Notes: a model not told the origin generated them from the letters alone. A stretch of DNA of 32,583 nt from an uncultured Clostridia bacterium (GCA_944380415.1 CALWHN010000011.1:1-32583), one strand, 5' to 3'; counted from the stretch's first letter, positions 24,007-31,482 are shown. Made by a program: numbers and translations.

Positions 24007-25335
24007 TTACTGCTCCTTTTCCTTTCTGCTTCTAAAAATTAGTTTAATTGGAGTTCCTTCGAAGTTTATAGAAGCCCTAAGCCTGTTTTCCAAAAACCTT
24101 TCATAAGAAAAGTGGACAATGCTTGAATCATTAACGAAGATAACAAAAGTTGGCGGCGAAACTTCCGCCTGAGTTGCATATAAAATTTTAAGCGTTTTTC
24201 CCTTTTTTGTTGGCGGTTGCTGAGCCAAAATTGCCTTTTGAATAACTTCGTTTAAAACGCCCGTTGTAATTCTTTTTGTGCTGTTAGCATAAACCTCCAA
24301 AACGCTTGGCATAACTTTTTCAACGCGTTTTCCAGAGAGCGCAGAGATAAAAACAGGCTTAAAATAATCCATAAACGAAAGTTTTTCTTTAAGCATTGAA
24401 ACATAATCGTTAATTGTGTGGCCATTTTTTTCAATTTTGTCCCACTTATTCATAACAATTAAGCTTGGCTTTCCTTCTTCGTGAACATAACCTGCAATTC
24501 TAACGTCCTGTTCGCTAATTTCCTCACTTGCATCAAAGACAATCAAAACAACATCTGCGCGCCCAATTGCCTCGCGCGCCCTTAGCGCGCTATAACCCTC
24601 AACACTTTCCTTCTCAACGCTTCGCTGGCGCCTTAGTCCCGCAGTGTCAATTAAAACAAAATCTTTCCCGTTATATCTAAAAGGAGTGTCAATTGCGTCT
24701 CGCGTTGTTCCGGCAACGTTTGAAACAACAACCCTCTCCTCGCCCAAAAGACGGTTTACAATTGAGCTCTTTCCCGCGTTTGGTCTTCCAACAACAGCAA
24801 TTTTAATTGTTGAACTTTCCTCAAAATTTGAAGCTTCTTTAAAACATGGCGCGCTTATAATCTCATCTAAAACCTCGCCAAGCCCCTTTCCTTGTTGGCA
24901 TGAAATTGGAAATGGCTCGCCAAAACCAAGGCTGTAAAAATCATAGGTGTTTTCAACTTCAAAGCGATCAAGCTTGTTAACAACCAAAATAACGCGCTTT
25001 TTTGCCCTCCTTAAAAGAGCAGCAACCTCTTCGTCTGCCGGCGTAACCCCCTCTCTTCCGTCAACCATAAAAATTATTACATCTGCAAGGTCAATTGCAA
25101 TTTGGGCTTGACTTCGAATTGTCTTTTGAAAGACATCGCTGCTCTTGCTGTCTAGCCCGCCCGTGTCAACAAGCGTAAAAACTTTGCCACACCATTCGGC
25201 ATCGCAATAGATCCTGTCTCTAGTAACACCAGGAAGGTCGTCAATTATACTAATTCGCTTTCCACATATTTTATTAAAAAACGAACTTTTCCCTGTGTTT
25301 GGCCTTCCAACAATTGCAACAAGCGGTTTTTTCAT
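24007..25335 (-). CDS. der: Ribosome-assembly GTPase Der (EngA)
   Basis: Double-GTPase needed for 50S assembly. Both G domains are complete: first GRPNTGKSS, DLPGVTRD, DTGG and NKLD; second GRPNAGKSS, GTTRDAID, DTAGLRR and NKWD. A KH-like domain follows, ending in PIKLIFRSRK. The 442 residues match the family. The ATG at 25335 has no Shine-Dalgarno site and is preceded by TTTAG; a TATAAT box 17 bases upstream predicts an 11-base leader. It heads der-plsY-hydrogenase-rubrerythrin, separated from feoB by 55 bases. Confidence 0.97.
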   Translation of the reverse strand: MKKPLVAIVGRPNTGKSSFFNKICGKRISIIDDLPGVTRDRIYCDAEWCGKVFTLVDTGGLDSKSSDVFQKTIRSQAQIAIDLADVIIFMVDGREGVTPADEEVAALLRRAKKRVILVVNKLDRFEVENTYDFYSLGFGEPFPISCQQGKGLGEVLDEIISAPCFKEASNFEESSTIKIAVVGRPNAGKSSIVNRLLGEERVVVSNVAGTTRDAIDTPFRYNGKDFVLIDTAGLRRQRSVEKESVEGYSALRAREAIGRADVVLIVFDASEEISEQDVRIAGYVHEEGKPSLIVMNKWDKIEKNGHTINDYVSMLKEKLSFMDYFKPVFISALSGKRVEKVMPSVLEVYANSTKRITTGVLNEVIQKAILAQQPPTKKGKTLKILYATQAEVSPPTFVIFVNDSSIVHFSYERFLENRLRASINFEGTPIKLIFRSRKEKEQ

Positions 25336-25352
25336 CTAAATTAATTTACCAC

Positions 25353-25382
25353 ATTATAGTTAAAATAACAAATAAATTACAA
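25353..25382 (-). promoter_or_regulatory. Predicted der-plsY-hydrogenase-rbr promoter
   Basis: Reverse-strand TTGTAA (25382-25377), an 18-base spacer and a perfect TATAAT (25358-25353). Predicted start near 25346, an 11-base leader without a ribosome site. It lies in the 55-base gap after feoB. Confidence 0.55.
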
Positions 25383-25390
25383 AAATCCGT

Positions 25391-27472
25391 CTATTTCTTT
25401 CTGCAATTTTTGCAAGAACTTTTATCTTTGCAATATGAACAAAAGTTTCTTTTTTTAAGTTTTAAATACAGGTAGAACAAACAAACTAAAATTAACCCTA
25501 TCCCAAAGAAAATAAAAATTGAATTAACTGCGCCAAGCCCTTCAACAAGCCTATAAATGTTGTACGTTAAAAGAGCAAGAATGTATGCAATTGCGAACTG
25601 AAGGGCAACTGAAATTGCCGTCCACTTCCCTCCAATTTCCTTTTTAAAGACGGAAATAGTTGCCAAGCACGGAGAATATAAAAGACAAAAAACCATGAAA
25701 GAAAGTGCGCTTGCCGGCGTGAAGAAAACAACGGAAAGCGGGCTTGTTATTGAACGCATTGTTTGGCTCTTCATGCTGTCGCCAAGGACATCAACGCCAT
25801 TAAACATTGCAATTGAACTGACAATAATTTCCTTTGCGGCAAGGCCTGCAATAAGCGCAGAAGCTGCCCCCCAATTCCCAAATCCAAGAGGAATAAAAAT
25901 TGGCGCAATTACTGTTCCAATTGCTTTAAGCATGCTTGTTTCGCCCTCTGTTGGAACAAATTTAAAACCAAAGGAAAAACTTTGAAGAACCCAAACAATT
26001 AAATTTAAAGAAAAAATTACCGTTCCAATTCTAATTAGAAAAAGCTTAACATTTTCCCAAAGAATTTTAAGCGTTCTCTTTGGCGATGGAATTCTGTAAG
26101 CTGGAAACTCCAAAATAAAAGACTGGGCCTTGCTTTTTAAAACTTTTTGCTCCAAAAAGAGGCTTAGCAAAATTGCAACAACAACGCCAAGCATGTATAG
26201 CCCAAAAATAATTAAAACATTTGAGGCGCCAAAGAACGCCCCTCCAATAACAGCATAGATTGGAAGCTTTGCAGAACAGCTCATATATGGAGTTAAAATT
26301 GCAGTCTTTATTTTTGCATTCTTGTCCTCCATGTTTCTTGCCGTTAGTGCGGCTGTTGTTGAACAGCCAAACCCCATCAAAAGAGAATAAACGCTCTTCC
26401 CGCTGAGACCAACCTTTGCAAAGATGTCTTCAAACAAAAAGGCAACCCTGGCCAAATAGCCGCTATCCTCAATTAGCGAAAGGAAGAAAAACAAAAGGAT
26501 AACCTGGGGCAAAAATGAAAGAATGCTTCCAACGCCGCCAATGATTCCAGTTTCAACAAGGTCAACAACCCAGGCAACGCTGCAAACGGACCTCAGCCAA
26601 GAGACAATTTGCCCCCCGATAACATTTTGAATCAACTCTCTTAAAAGGTCGGAAAGCGCTGCCCCAAGAGAAAAGAATGTTAAATAAAAAACTAAAAATA
26701 AAATTCCAAAAAAAATTGGAAGAGCAAGATATTTATTCAACAAAATTTTGTCTAATTTGGAGTTGCCATATGCTCTTTCTCCCTTGATTTCCGAACCAAA
26801 ACAAGAATTAATTTTTAAAAATGCCTCTCTGTTTTCATGCAAGAAATTTAAATTATTTTCTTTTTTATATTTATTTTCGATTTTTTTTATTTGATTATTT
26901 GTATTTAATTTTAAATTTAACAACAATTTTTTAAATTTTTGAATGTCTTTTTTATTTTCCGCGTTTCCAATAAAAAATTTAATATCCAATTTTTTTAAAG
27001 CACTTTCTGCTTGTTTAATTTTTTCTTTTAATGTTTTATTATTTTTTATGTTTTGAAACGTGTTGACAAATAAGATAATTTCGCTTGAAACTTCTTTAAG
27101 TTGAAGAGTTAGAAAAAGGTTTCTTTTTAAATTATTGATGTCACATATGTTAATAATTGGGCAAGAGCTGTTTTCAAAGATATACTTGCTTGCAACCTCT
27201 TCCTCATAGCTTAAAGGAGTTAATGAATAGAGCCCAGGAAGATCAACCAAAACAAACTTCTTTTCAAAAGCAGAAAAAGGCTTTTCCTTTTCGCTAACAG
27301 TAACTCCATGCCAATTTCCAACATGTTCGTTGGATTTTGTAAGCGAATTGAAAAGCGTTGTCTTTCCAGTGTTGGGATTTCCAACAAGCAAAATCTTCAG
27401 AGGGTCTTCAAGCGCCTTAACCCTGCTGTTAAAAAACTTTTTTAGCGGAATGTTAATTTTTCTTAAATTCAT
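25391..27472 (-). CDS. feoB: Ferrous iron transporter FeoB with divergent G domain and Cys-rich tail
   Basis: Fe2+ permease of the inner membrane with a cytoplasmic N-terminal G domain. The 693 residues show G1 GNPNTGKT at 31-38 (after an unusual 25-residue lead), G2-region HVGNWHGVTV, G3 DLPG at 77-80 and CDINNLKRNLFLTLQL. At the G4 position, normally NxxD, stands NTFQ (137-140), and the G5 SA is not clear. Residues about 140-230 are low-complexity, Lys/Asn-rich and very AT-rich in DNA. The membrane domain is normal, with MGFGCSTTAALTARN and PYMSCSAKLPIYAVIGGAFFG gate motifs. A last helix is followed by CSYC...CKNC, like the small FeoB-associated Cys-rich membrane protein, here fused. It overlaps feoA by 20 bases. 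Confidence 0.94.
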   Translation of the reverse strand: MNLRKINIPLKKFFNSRVKALEDPLKILLVGNPNTGKTTLFNSLTKSNEHVGNWHGVTVSEKEKPFSAFEKKFVLVDLPGLYSLTPLSYEEEVASKYIFENSSCPIINICDINNLKRNLFLTLQLKEVSSEIILFVNTFQNIKNNKTLKEKIKQAESALKKLDIKFFIGNAENKKDIQKFKKLLLNLKLNTNNQIKKIENKYKKENNLNFLHENREAFLKINSCFGSEIKGERAYGNSKLDKILLNKYLALPIFFGILFLVFYLTFFSLGAALSDLLRELIQNVIGGQIVSWLRSVCSVAWVVDLVETGIIGGVGSILSFLPQVILLFFFLSLIEDSGYLARVAFLFEDIFAKVGLSGKSVYSLLMGFGCSTTAALTARNMEDKNAKIKTAILTPYMSCSAKLPIYAVIGGAFFGASNVLIIFGLYMLGVVVAILLSLFLEQKVLKSKAQSFILEFPAYRIPSPKRTLKILWENVKLFLIRIGTVIFSLNLIVWVLQSFSFGFKFVPTEGETSMLKAIGTVIAPIFIPLGFGNWGAASALIAGLAAKEIIVSSIAMFNGVDVLGDSMKSQTMRSITSPLSVVFFTPASALSFMVFCLLYSPCLATISVFKKEIGGKWTAISVALQFAIAYILALLTYNIYRLVEGLGAVNSIFIFFGIGLILVCLFYLYLKLKKRNFCSYCKDKSSCKNCRKK

Positions 27473-27686
27473 TTAAAAACACCAAATCACAAACGCTTTT
27501 CCTAAGCGAAAGCGTGTAGGAGGAGATTTCAACAAGAAACGTCTTTTTAAGCGCAGAATAGCCAAGGACAACGACTTCTGCTCCGCTGTAGAAACCAAGT
27601 TCACTAAGCCTTCTTGCAACGGCCAAGTCTTTTAGGCTTATTTTTGAAATAGTGTATTTCTTGTTTTTTTCTGCGCTTGAAAGCAA
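27453..27686 (-). CDS. feoA: FeoA-domain protein
   Basis: Small SH3-like cytoplasmic partner of FeoB. The recognisable core runs KKYTISKISLKDLAVARRLSELGFYSGAEVVVLGYS and ends in a final SLRKSVCDLVFL strand, as in FeoA. The start is uncertain. A TTG at 27746 opens the longest frame (97 residues), but its first 20 residues do not resemble FeoA. I prefer the TTG at 27686, preceded by GGAAGA, which gives the typical length of about 77. No in-frame ATG exists. The 3' end overlaps feoB by 20 bases. It diverges from nrdR across a short gap. Confidence 0.82.
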   Translation of the reverse strand: MLSSAEKNKKYTISKISLKDLAVARRLSELGFYSGAEVVVLGYSALKKTFLVEISSYTLSLRKSVCDLVFLNEFKKN

Positions 27687-27733
27687 AATTTCTTCCACGA
27701 AATATCTTATGTTAAATAAACCCTCAAAATAAC

Positions 27734-27762
27734 TTGCCAAAAACAAAAATATGTGTTAATCT
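27734..27762 (+). promoter_or_regulatory. Possible nrdR promoter
   Basis: TTGCCA (27734-27739), a 17-base spacer and TAATCT (27757-27762) with a TGT extension. The start would lie near 27769, followed by AGAGGTGG before the ATG at 27790. The -35 is good, the -10 weak (3 of 6). Confidence 0.4.
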
Positions 27763-27789
27763 AAGACAAGATATAGTTAGAGGTGGAAA

Positions 27790-28233
27790 ATGAAATGCAT
27801 ATATTGTGGACATTTTGACAGCAAGGTTATCGACTCTCGTTCAACAGATGAATCAAATTCAATTAGAAGAAGGCGAGAATGTTTGAACTGTGGCAAGCGA
27901 TTTACAACATATGAAACAGTTGAAACAACGCCAATTTTGGTTATTAAAAACGATGGAAGCCGCCAAAGTTTTGACCCAGAAAAAATAAAAAAAGGCCTTA
28001 TAAAAGCCTGCGAAAAGCGCCCTGTTAGCATGAGCCAAATTGAAGAAATTGTCTTTGACATTGAAAAAACCCTTTCAAATAGCCTAAACCAAGAAGTTAA
28101 ATCAAGTGAAATTGGCGAAATGGTTATGAAAAGGCTAAAAGACATTGACGAAATTGCCTATATTCGATTTGCTTGCGTCTATAGAAAATTTGAAGATGTT
28201 TCCAATTTGATTAATTTCCTTAAAACATTGTAA
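27790..28233 (+). CDS. nrdR: Transcriptional repressor NrdR
   Basis: ATP/dATP-sensing repressor of ribonucleotide reductase genes. The 147 residues start MKCIYCGHFDSKVIDSR with a zinc ribbon (CIYC and CLNC) and RRRECLNCGKRFTTYE, the DNA-binding signature, then an ATP-cone domain (VIKNDGSRQSFDPEKIKKGLIKACEKR). Length and sequence are typical. AGAGGTGG precedes the ATG. It is monocistronic, ended by a strong hairpin, and divergent from feoAB. No nrd genes are in the window. Confidence 0.97.
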   Translation: MKCIYCGHFDSKVIDSRSTDESNSIRRRRECLNCGKRFTTYETVETTPILVIKNDGSRQSFDPEKIKKGLIKACEKRPVSMSQIEEIVFDIEKTLSNSLNQEVKSSEIGEMVMKRLKDIDEIAYIRFACVYRKFEDVSNLINFLKTL

Positions 28234-28260
28234 AACCAGGCCATCCTGGTTTTATTTTTT
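28232..28260 (+). terminator. nrdR terminator
   Basis: Perfect inverted repeat AAAACCAGG (28232-28240), loop CCAT, CCTGGTTTT (28245-28253), then A and a run of seven T. It overlaps the stop codon of the convergent gene (28252-28254). Confidence 0.9.
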
Positions 28261-28923
28261 TGTTTTCTCTGGCTTAACTTCTTTAACAACCTTTTTATTT
28301 TCAACTATAACCTCTTCCTTTTCTGGTGTTAATTGCTTTATAAGCTTTTCCTGTTGTTTATAATTCTCATTGATCTGGTTTAAGTCATATTCAATTCCCA
28401 AAAACTGTTTGCTGTTTCCAAGTTTTATTGGCTTTTTGGTTTTGCCATCTCTCAAAACTTCAACTGCTCTCTCAATTTTTCTAACTGGTTTTGCAAGGTT
28501 GGTGTAAGTTAAATAAAGAAAAAGTGCATATGCCAAAACAATTACAATCATCCAAATATACCTTGAAGTCGAATCAAAAATTCCAAGGCCAACCCTAACA
28601 GCGGTTACAATGTCTGTTTGCTCTCTAACATTGATTGTAAAAATAAAGAGCATTAAAAAAACAAAGGTAACAGTTGGCGGAATTGTTGAAAAAAATATTT
28701 GGCGGTTCAATGGCTGGGTTCTAACAAATCTAACAAAAACAATTGCACCAGAAATGTTTGCTAAAATAAACATTGCAAGCCCAACATACCATTCCCAATT
28801 GATCTCCAAATAAATTCCGTTCTCGCCATATTTAATTGAGTCTATAAGCGGCCTGAAAAAATAAAACAATGCAACGTTTGATATAATTGCCAAAATAAGC
28901 CAAATTTTTGTTGATGTTCTCAT
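28252..28923 (-). CDS. Four-helix membrane protein with a HAMP-like linker, unknown function
   Basis: Not a gene I can name. Starting from the ATG at 28923 it encodes 223 residues. Four transmembrane helices are likely at about 7-23, 44-66, 76-97 and 122-140. After them, AKPVRKIERAVEVLRDGKTKKPIKLGNSKQF...LNQINENYKQQEKLIKQL (about 145-197) resembles a HAMP linker and the start of a coiled coil, as in sensor kinases, but no kinase or other output domain follows. The protein ends in a Lys/Glu/Val-rich tail. The longest frame starts at 29022 but would run back across the ribosome site of the divergent gene at 28987, so I reject that start. No clear ribosome site precedes 28923. It may bind a partner through the coiled coil; this is inference. 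Confidence 0.7.
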   Translation of the reverse strand: MRTSTKIWLILAIISNVALFYFFRPLIDSIKYGENGIYLEINWEWYVGLAMFILANISGAIVFVRFVRTQPLNRQIFFSTIPPTVTFVFLMLFIFTINVREQTDIVTAVRVGLGIFDSTSRYIWMIVIVLAYALFLYLTYTNLAKPVRKIERAVEVLRDGKTKKPIKLGNSKQFLGIEYDLNQINENYKQQEKLIKQLTPEKEEVIVENKKVVKEVKPEKTKK

Positions 28924-28939
28924 AAGTCTATGTTGTGCA

Positions 28940-28969
28940 TTGAATAATAATTTATTCCCTGCAAATAAT
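28940..28969 (+). promoter_or_regulatory. Predicted promoter of the four-helix unknown gene
   Basis: TTGAAT (28940-28945), an 18-base spacer and AATAAT (28964-28969, 5 of 6). Predicted start near 28976, giving an 11-base leader that is mostly AAGGAGAAAAT. Confidence 0.45.
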
Positions 28970-28986
28970 AATTGTAAGGAGAAAAT

Positions 28987-29436
28987 ATGGAAAACGAAAA
29001 CAAAGATAAAGCTCAAAATCAATTATTGCTAACATCAATCTATCAAAATGTTCAAACTGCCCTTCAGTCGCTAGACAACATTATGAAAACAGTTAAATGC
29101 GATGCACTTGCCGCTGAAATTTCAAAGCAAGAGGGTGAATATAATATAATTTCCGAGGAGTGCGAGATGATTGCAAAATCTGAGGACATTGACATAAAAG
29201 ACAACAACATGTTTGAAAAAATTAGGCTTTGGGGAAGCATTAAAATGTCAACAATTTCGGACAAATCAACTTCCCACATCGCTCAAATGCTCTTAATTGG
29301 AACATTTATGGGCGTTATAACATGCTTAAAAGACCAAAGCGATCACGCCGGCGCAGACGAAGAAATTTTAAACTTGCTTTCAAAACTTTTAAAGCTTGAA
29401 GAAGCAAATATTGAATCGCTCAAAACTTACCTTTAA
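28987..29436 (+). CDS. Conserved Clostridia-type four-helix protein, unknown function
   Basis: A 149-residue soluble, almost wholly helical protein, with no signal peptide or membrane helix. Helices can be drawn at about 10-38 (QLLLTSIYQNVQTALQSL), 42-68, 75-108 (including DKSTSHIAQMLLIGTFMGV) and 122-148. The DKSTSHIAQM motif and the ending ANIESLKTYL remind me of an unnamed, ferritin-like family widespread in Clostridia, but I cannot check this. Diiron ligands are not complete enough to claim metal binding. AAGGAG precedes the ATG. Its stop interlocks with that of the convergent GlmU-domain gene. It diverges from the HAMP-like membrane protein; a joint role is only a guess. Confidence 0.8.
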   Translation: MENENKDKAQNQLLLTSIYQNVQTALQSLDNIMKTVKCDALAAEISKQEGEYNIISEECEMIAKSEDIDIKDNNMFEKIRLWGSIKMSTISDKSTSHIAQMLLIGTFMGVITCLKDQSDHAGADEEILNLLSKLLKLEEANIESLKTYL

Positions 29437-30008
29437 TTTTCCAAAGGGCGAAATTCATCTCTCGTCCTTCCAATCGAAAAACTATCGCTAGGAAGGTCTT
29501 TAGTTAAAGTTGTTCCAGCCGCAATAAAACAATTGTCTCCAACAATTCTTGGTGCAACAATGTTGCAATTACAGCCAACAAAGACATCGTTTCCAACTTG
29601 GGAATGGTGTTTTTTCTTTCCATCATAGTTTGCAAACACAACGCCACAGCCAACGTTAACCCTCTCTCCAAGCGTTGCGTCGCCTATGTAGGAAAGGTGG
29701 GCGCATTTTGTTTGATTTCCAAGCGTTGAATTTTTAATTTCAACAAAGTTTCCAATTCTACACTTGCTTCCAATTTTTGAATTTTGCCTTATATGAGCAT
29801 ATGGCCCAACAGTTGTCTGTTCTCCAACTTCACTATCAACAATATAGCTAGATTTAATTTGGCAAAAATCGCCAATTTTTGAATTTTCTATATAGCACTC
29901 TCCAAAGATTTCAACGTTTTCGCCAATTTCACAGTTTCCAACCAAAATTACATTCTCGCCAATTCTTGAAGTTTTTGGTATTTTAAATTTACTAGAATTT
30001 TTTTTCAT
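29433..30008 (-). CDS. Stand-alone GlmU-type acetyltransferase domain (left-handed beta-helix)
   Basis: Hexapeptide-repeat protein of 191 residues matching the C-terminal half of GlmU, which acetylates glucosamine 1-phosphate with acetyl-CoA on the way to UDP-GlcNAc. The key segments are all there: GPYAHIRQNSKIG (binding Arg), GNFVEIKNSTLG (Lys), CAHLSYIGDATLG with the catalytic His, FANYDGKKKH, and AAGTTLTKDLPSDSFSIGR at the end. The N-terminal uridylyltransferase half is absent. The longest frame starts at 30164, but its first 52 residues cross the glyQS promoter and show no GlmU similarity; I take the ATG at 30008. The ribosome site is weak. A separate pyrophosphorylase would be needed elsewhere in the genome. 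Divergent from glyQS. Confidence 0.85.
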   Translation of the reverse strand: MKKNSSKFKIPKTSRIGENVILVGNCEIGENVEIFGECYIENSKIGDFCQIKSSYIVDSEVGEQTTVGPYAHIRQNSKIGSKCRIGNFVEIKNSTLGNQTKCAHLSYIGDATLGERVNVGCGVVFANYDGKKKHHSQVGNDVFVGCNCNIVAPRIVGDNCFIAAGTTLTKDLPSDSFSIGRTRDEFRPLEN

Positions 30009-30032
30009 ATAAATATTTATTCCAATTGTTTT

Positions 30033-30052
30033 AAGATTGTTTAAATAATCTT
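30033..30052. promoter_or_regulatory. 20-base palindrome upstream of glyQS
   Basis: AAGATT, G, TTTAAA, T, AATCTT: symmetric at 18 of 20 positions, the two mismatches being a mirrored pair. It ends at the first base of the glyQS -35 box, in the divergent gap, and could be an operator. No regulator is known for it. Confidence 0.4.
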
Positions 30053-30081
30053 TGACAATTTGCCACTTTGGGTGGTATAAT
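30052..30081 (+). promoter_or_regulatory. Predicted glyQS promoter
   Basis: Perfect TTGACA (30052-30057), an 18-base spacer and a perfect TATAAT (30076-30081) with a TGG extension. Predicted start near 30088, then AAGGAG before the ATG at 30112. It is the strongest promoter by sequence in the window. Confidence 0.85.
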
Positions 30082-30111
30082 TTCGCTTGAATAATTTTAA
30101 GGAGAATTTCT

Positions 30112-31482
30112 ATGGCTAAAACAATGGAAGAAATAGTTGCCCACTGTAAAAACACAGGCTTCATATTCCCGGGAAGCGAAATTTATGGCGGGCTTGCAAA
30201 TTCTTGGGACTATGGCCCTCTTGGGGTTGAACTAAAAAACAACATTAAAAAACTTTGGTGGGAAAAATTTGTTCAAAAAAGAGAGAATTCTTTTGGAATA
30301 GATTGCGCAATTTTAATGAATCCACGCGTTTGGGAGGCAAGCGGCCATGTTGCATCTTTTTCGGACCCTCTCGTTGATTGCAAAGAATGCAAAGCAAGGT
30401 TCAGAGCCGACAACTTAATTTCAGATTTCTCAAAGGGAGAAGTCAACCCAGATTTAATGACTCGCGAAGAAATGAGCAAATATCTCTCAGACAACCATGT
30501 TCCCTGCCCTGTTTGCAAAAAAAGCAATTTTACGCCAATTCGCGAATTTAATCTTCTTTTTCAAACCCACAGGGGCGTTACAAAGGAAAGCCAGCAGGAC
30601 ATTTATCTTCGCCCAGAAACTGCTCAAGGCGAATATGTAAACTTTCTAAATGTTCAAAGAACAATGAGAGCAAAAGTTCCGTTTGGTATCGGCCAAATTG
30701 GAAAAGCTTTTAGAAATGAAATTACGCCGGGAAATTTCACGTTTAGGCAAATTGAGTTCGAACAGATGGAATATCAATGGTTCTGCCACGAAGGCGAAGA
30801 TGAAAAATATTATGAAGAATTTAAAAAAGCATCAAAAGATTTCTTCCTCAGCCTTGGAATTGGCGAAGACAAATTAAGGTTCCACGACCACGACAAATTG
30901 GCCTTCTATGCAAAAGCTGCGTGCGACCTTCAGTTCCTCTTTCCCTTTGGTTGGGACGAAGTTAATGGAATTCACAACAGAACTAATTACGACCTTTCGC
31001 GCCACCAAGAATTTAGCGGAAAGGCAATGCAATATCTAGACCCAATAACAAACGAAAAATTCATTCCGTTTGTAATTGAAAATTCCTATGGACTAGACCG
31101 CGCAATTCTGGCAGTAATTTGCAACAGCTATGAAACAGAAAAACTTGAAGACGGCGAGGAAAGAGAAATTATGAGAATAATCCCAAAACTTGCCCCGTTT
31201 AAAGTTGCGGTTTTACCTCTTATGAAGAAAGATTTATCAGAAAAAGCAAAAGAGCTTTTCTCAAAGCTTTCTCAAAGTTTTAGAACAATTTATGACGACA
31301 CAGGCTCAATTGGAAAGCGCTATCGAAGGCAAGACCAAATTGGAACGCCGCTTTGTGTAACAGTTGACTATGAAACACTTGAAAACCAAACAGTAACAGT
31401 TCGAGATCGCGACACAATGGCTCAAATTAGGCTTCCAATTTCAGAGCTTGAGGGCTATATTTCAAAAATTGTAAATGGCTAA
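30112..31482 (+). CDS. glyQS: Glycyl-tRNA synthetase, single-chain dimeric type
   Basis: Class II synthetase that charges tRNA-Gly. The 456 residues are of the alpha2 type, not the separate alpha/beta chains. Features in order: GFIFPGSEIYGGLANSWDYGPLG (motif 1 region), a zinc-type insertion with CKEC and CPVC, motif 2 RNEITPGNFTFRQIEFEQMEYQWF, GIHNRTNYDLSRH, motif 3 ENSYGLDRAI and the C-terminal anticodon-binding domain (LAPFKVAVLPL to the end). The leader is about 24 bases, so no T-box is present. The stop interlocks with that of the convergent hemW. Confidence 0.97.
   Translation: MAKTMEEIVAHCKNTGFIFPGSEIYGGLANSWDYGPLGVELKNNIKKLWWEKFVQKRENSFGIDCAILMNPRVWEASGHVASFSDPLVDCKECKARFRADNLISDFSKGEVNPDLMTREEMSKYLSDNHVPCPVCKKSNFTPIREFNLLFQTHRGVTKESQQDIYLRPETAQGEYVNFLNVQRTMRAKVPFGIGQIGKAFRNEITPGNFTFRQIEFEQMEYQWFCHEGEDEKYYEEFKKASKDFFLSLGIGEDKLRFHDHDKLAFYAKAACDLQFLFPFGWDEVNGIHNRTNYDLSRHQEFSGKAMQYLDPITNEKFIPFVIENSYGLDRAILAVICNSYETEKLEDGEEREIMRIIPKLAPFKVAVLPLMKKDLSEKAKELFSKLSQSFRTIYDDTGSIGKRYRRQDQIGTPLCVTVDYETLENQTVTVRDRDTMAQIRLPISELEGYISKIVNG

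Noticed and set aside
27763..27780. Possible NrdR box (ACAAGATATAGTT) in front of nrdR
   Set aside because: Only loosely like the NrdR-box consensus, and NrdR boxes occur in pairs upstream of reductase genes; one poor match is not enough.
28924..29022. 33-residue N-terminal extension of the HAMP-like gene
   Set aside because: It overlaps the promoter and start of the divergent gene at 28987; hydrophobic character comes from T-rich DNA.
30009..30164. 52-residue N-terminal extension of the GlmU-domain gene
   Set aside because: It would cover the glyQS promoter and start, shows no GlmU similarity and has no ribosome site.
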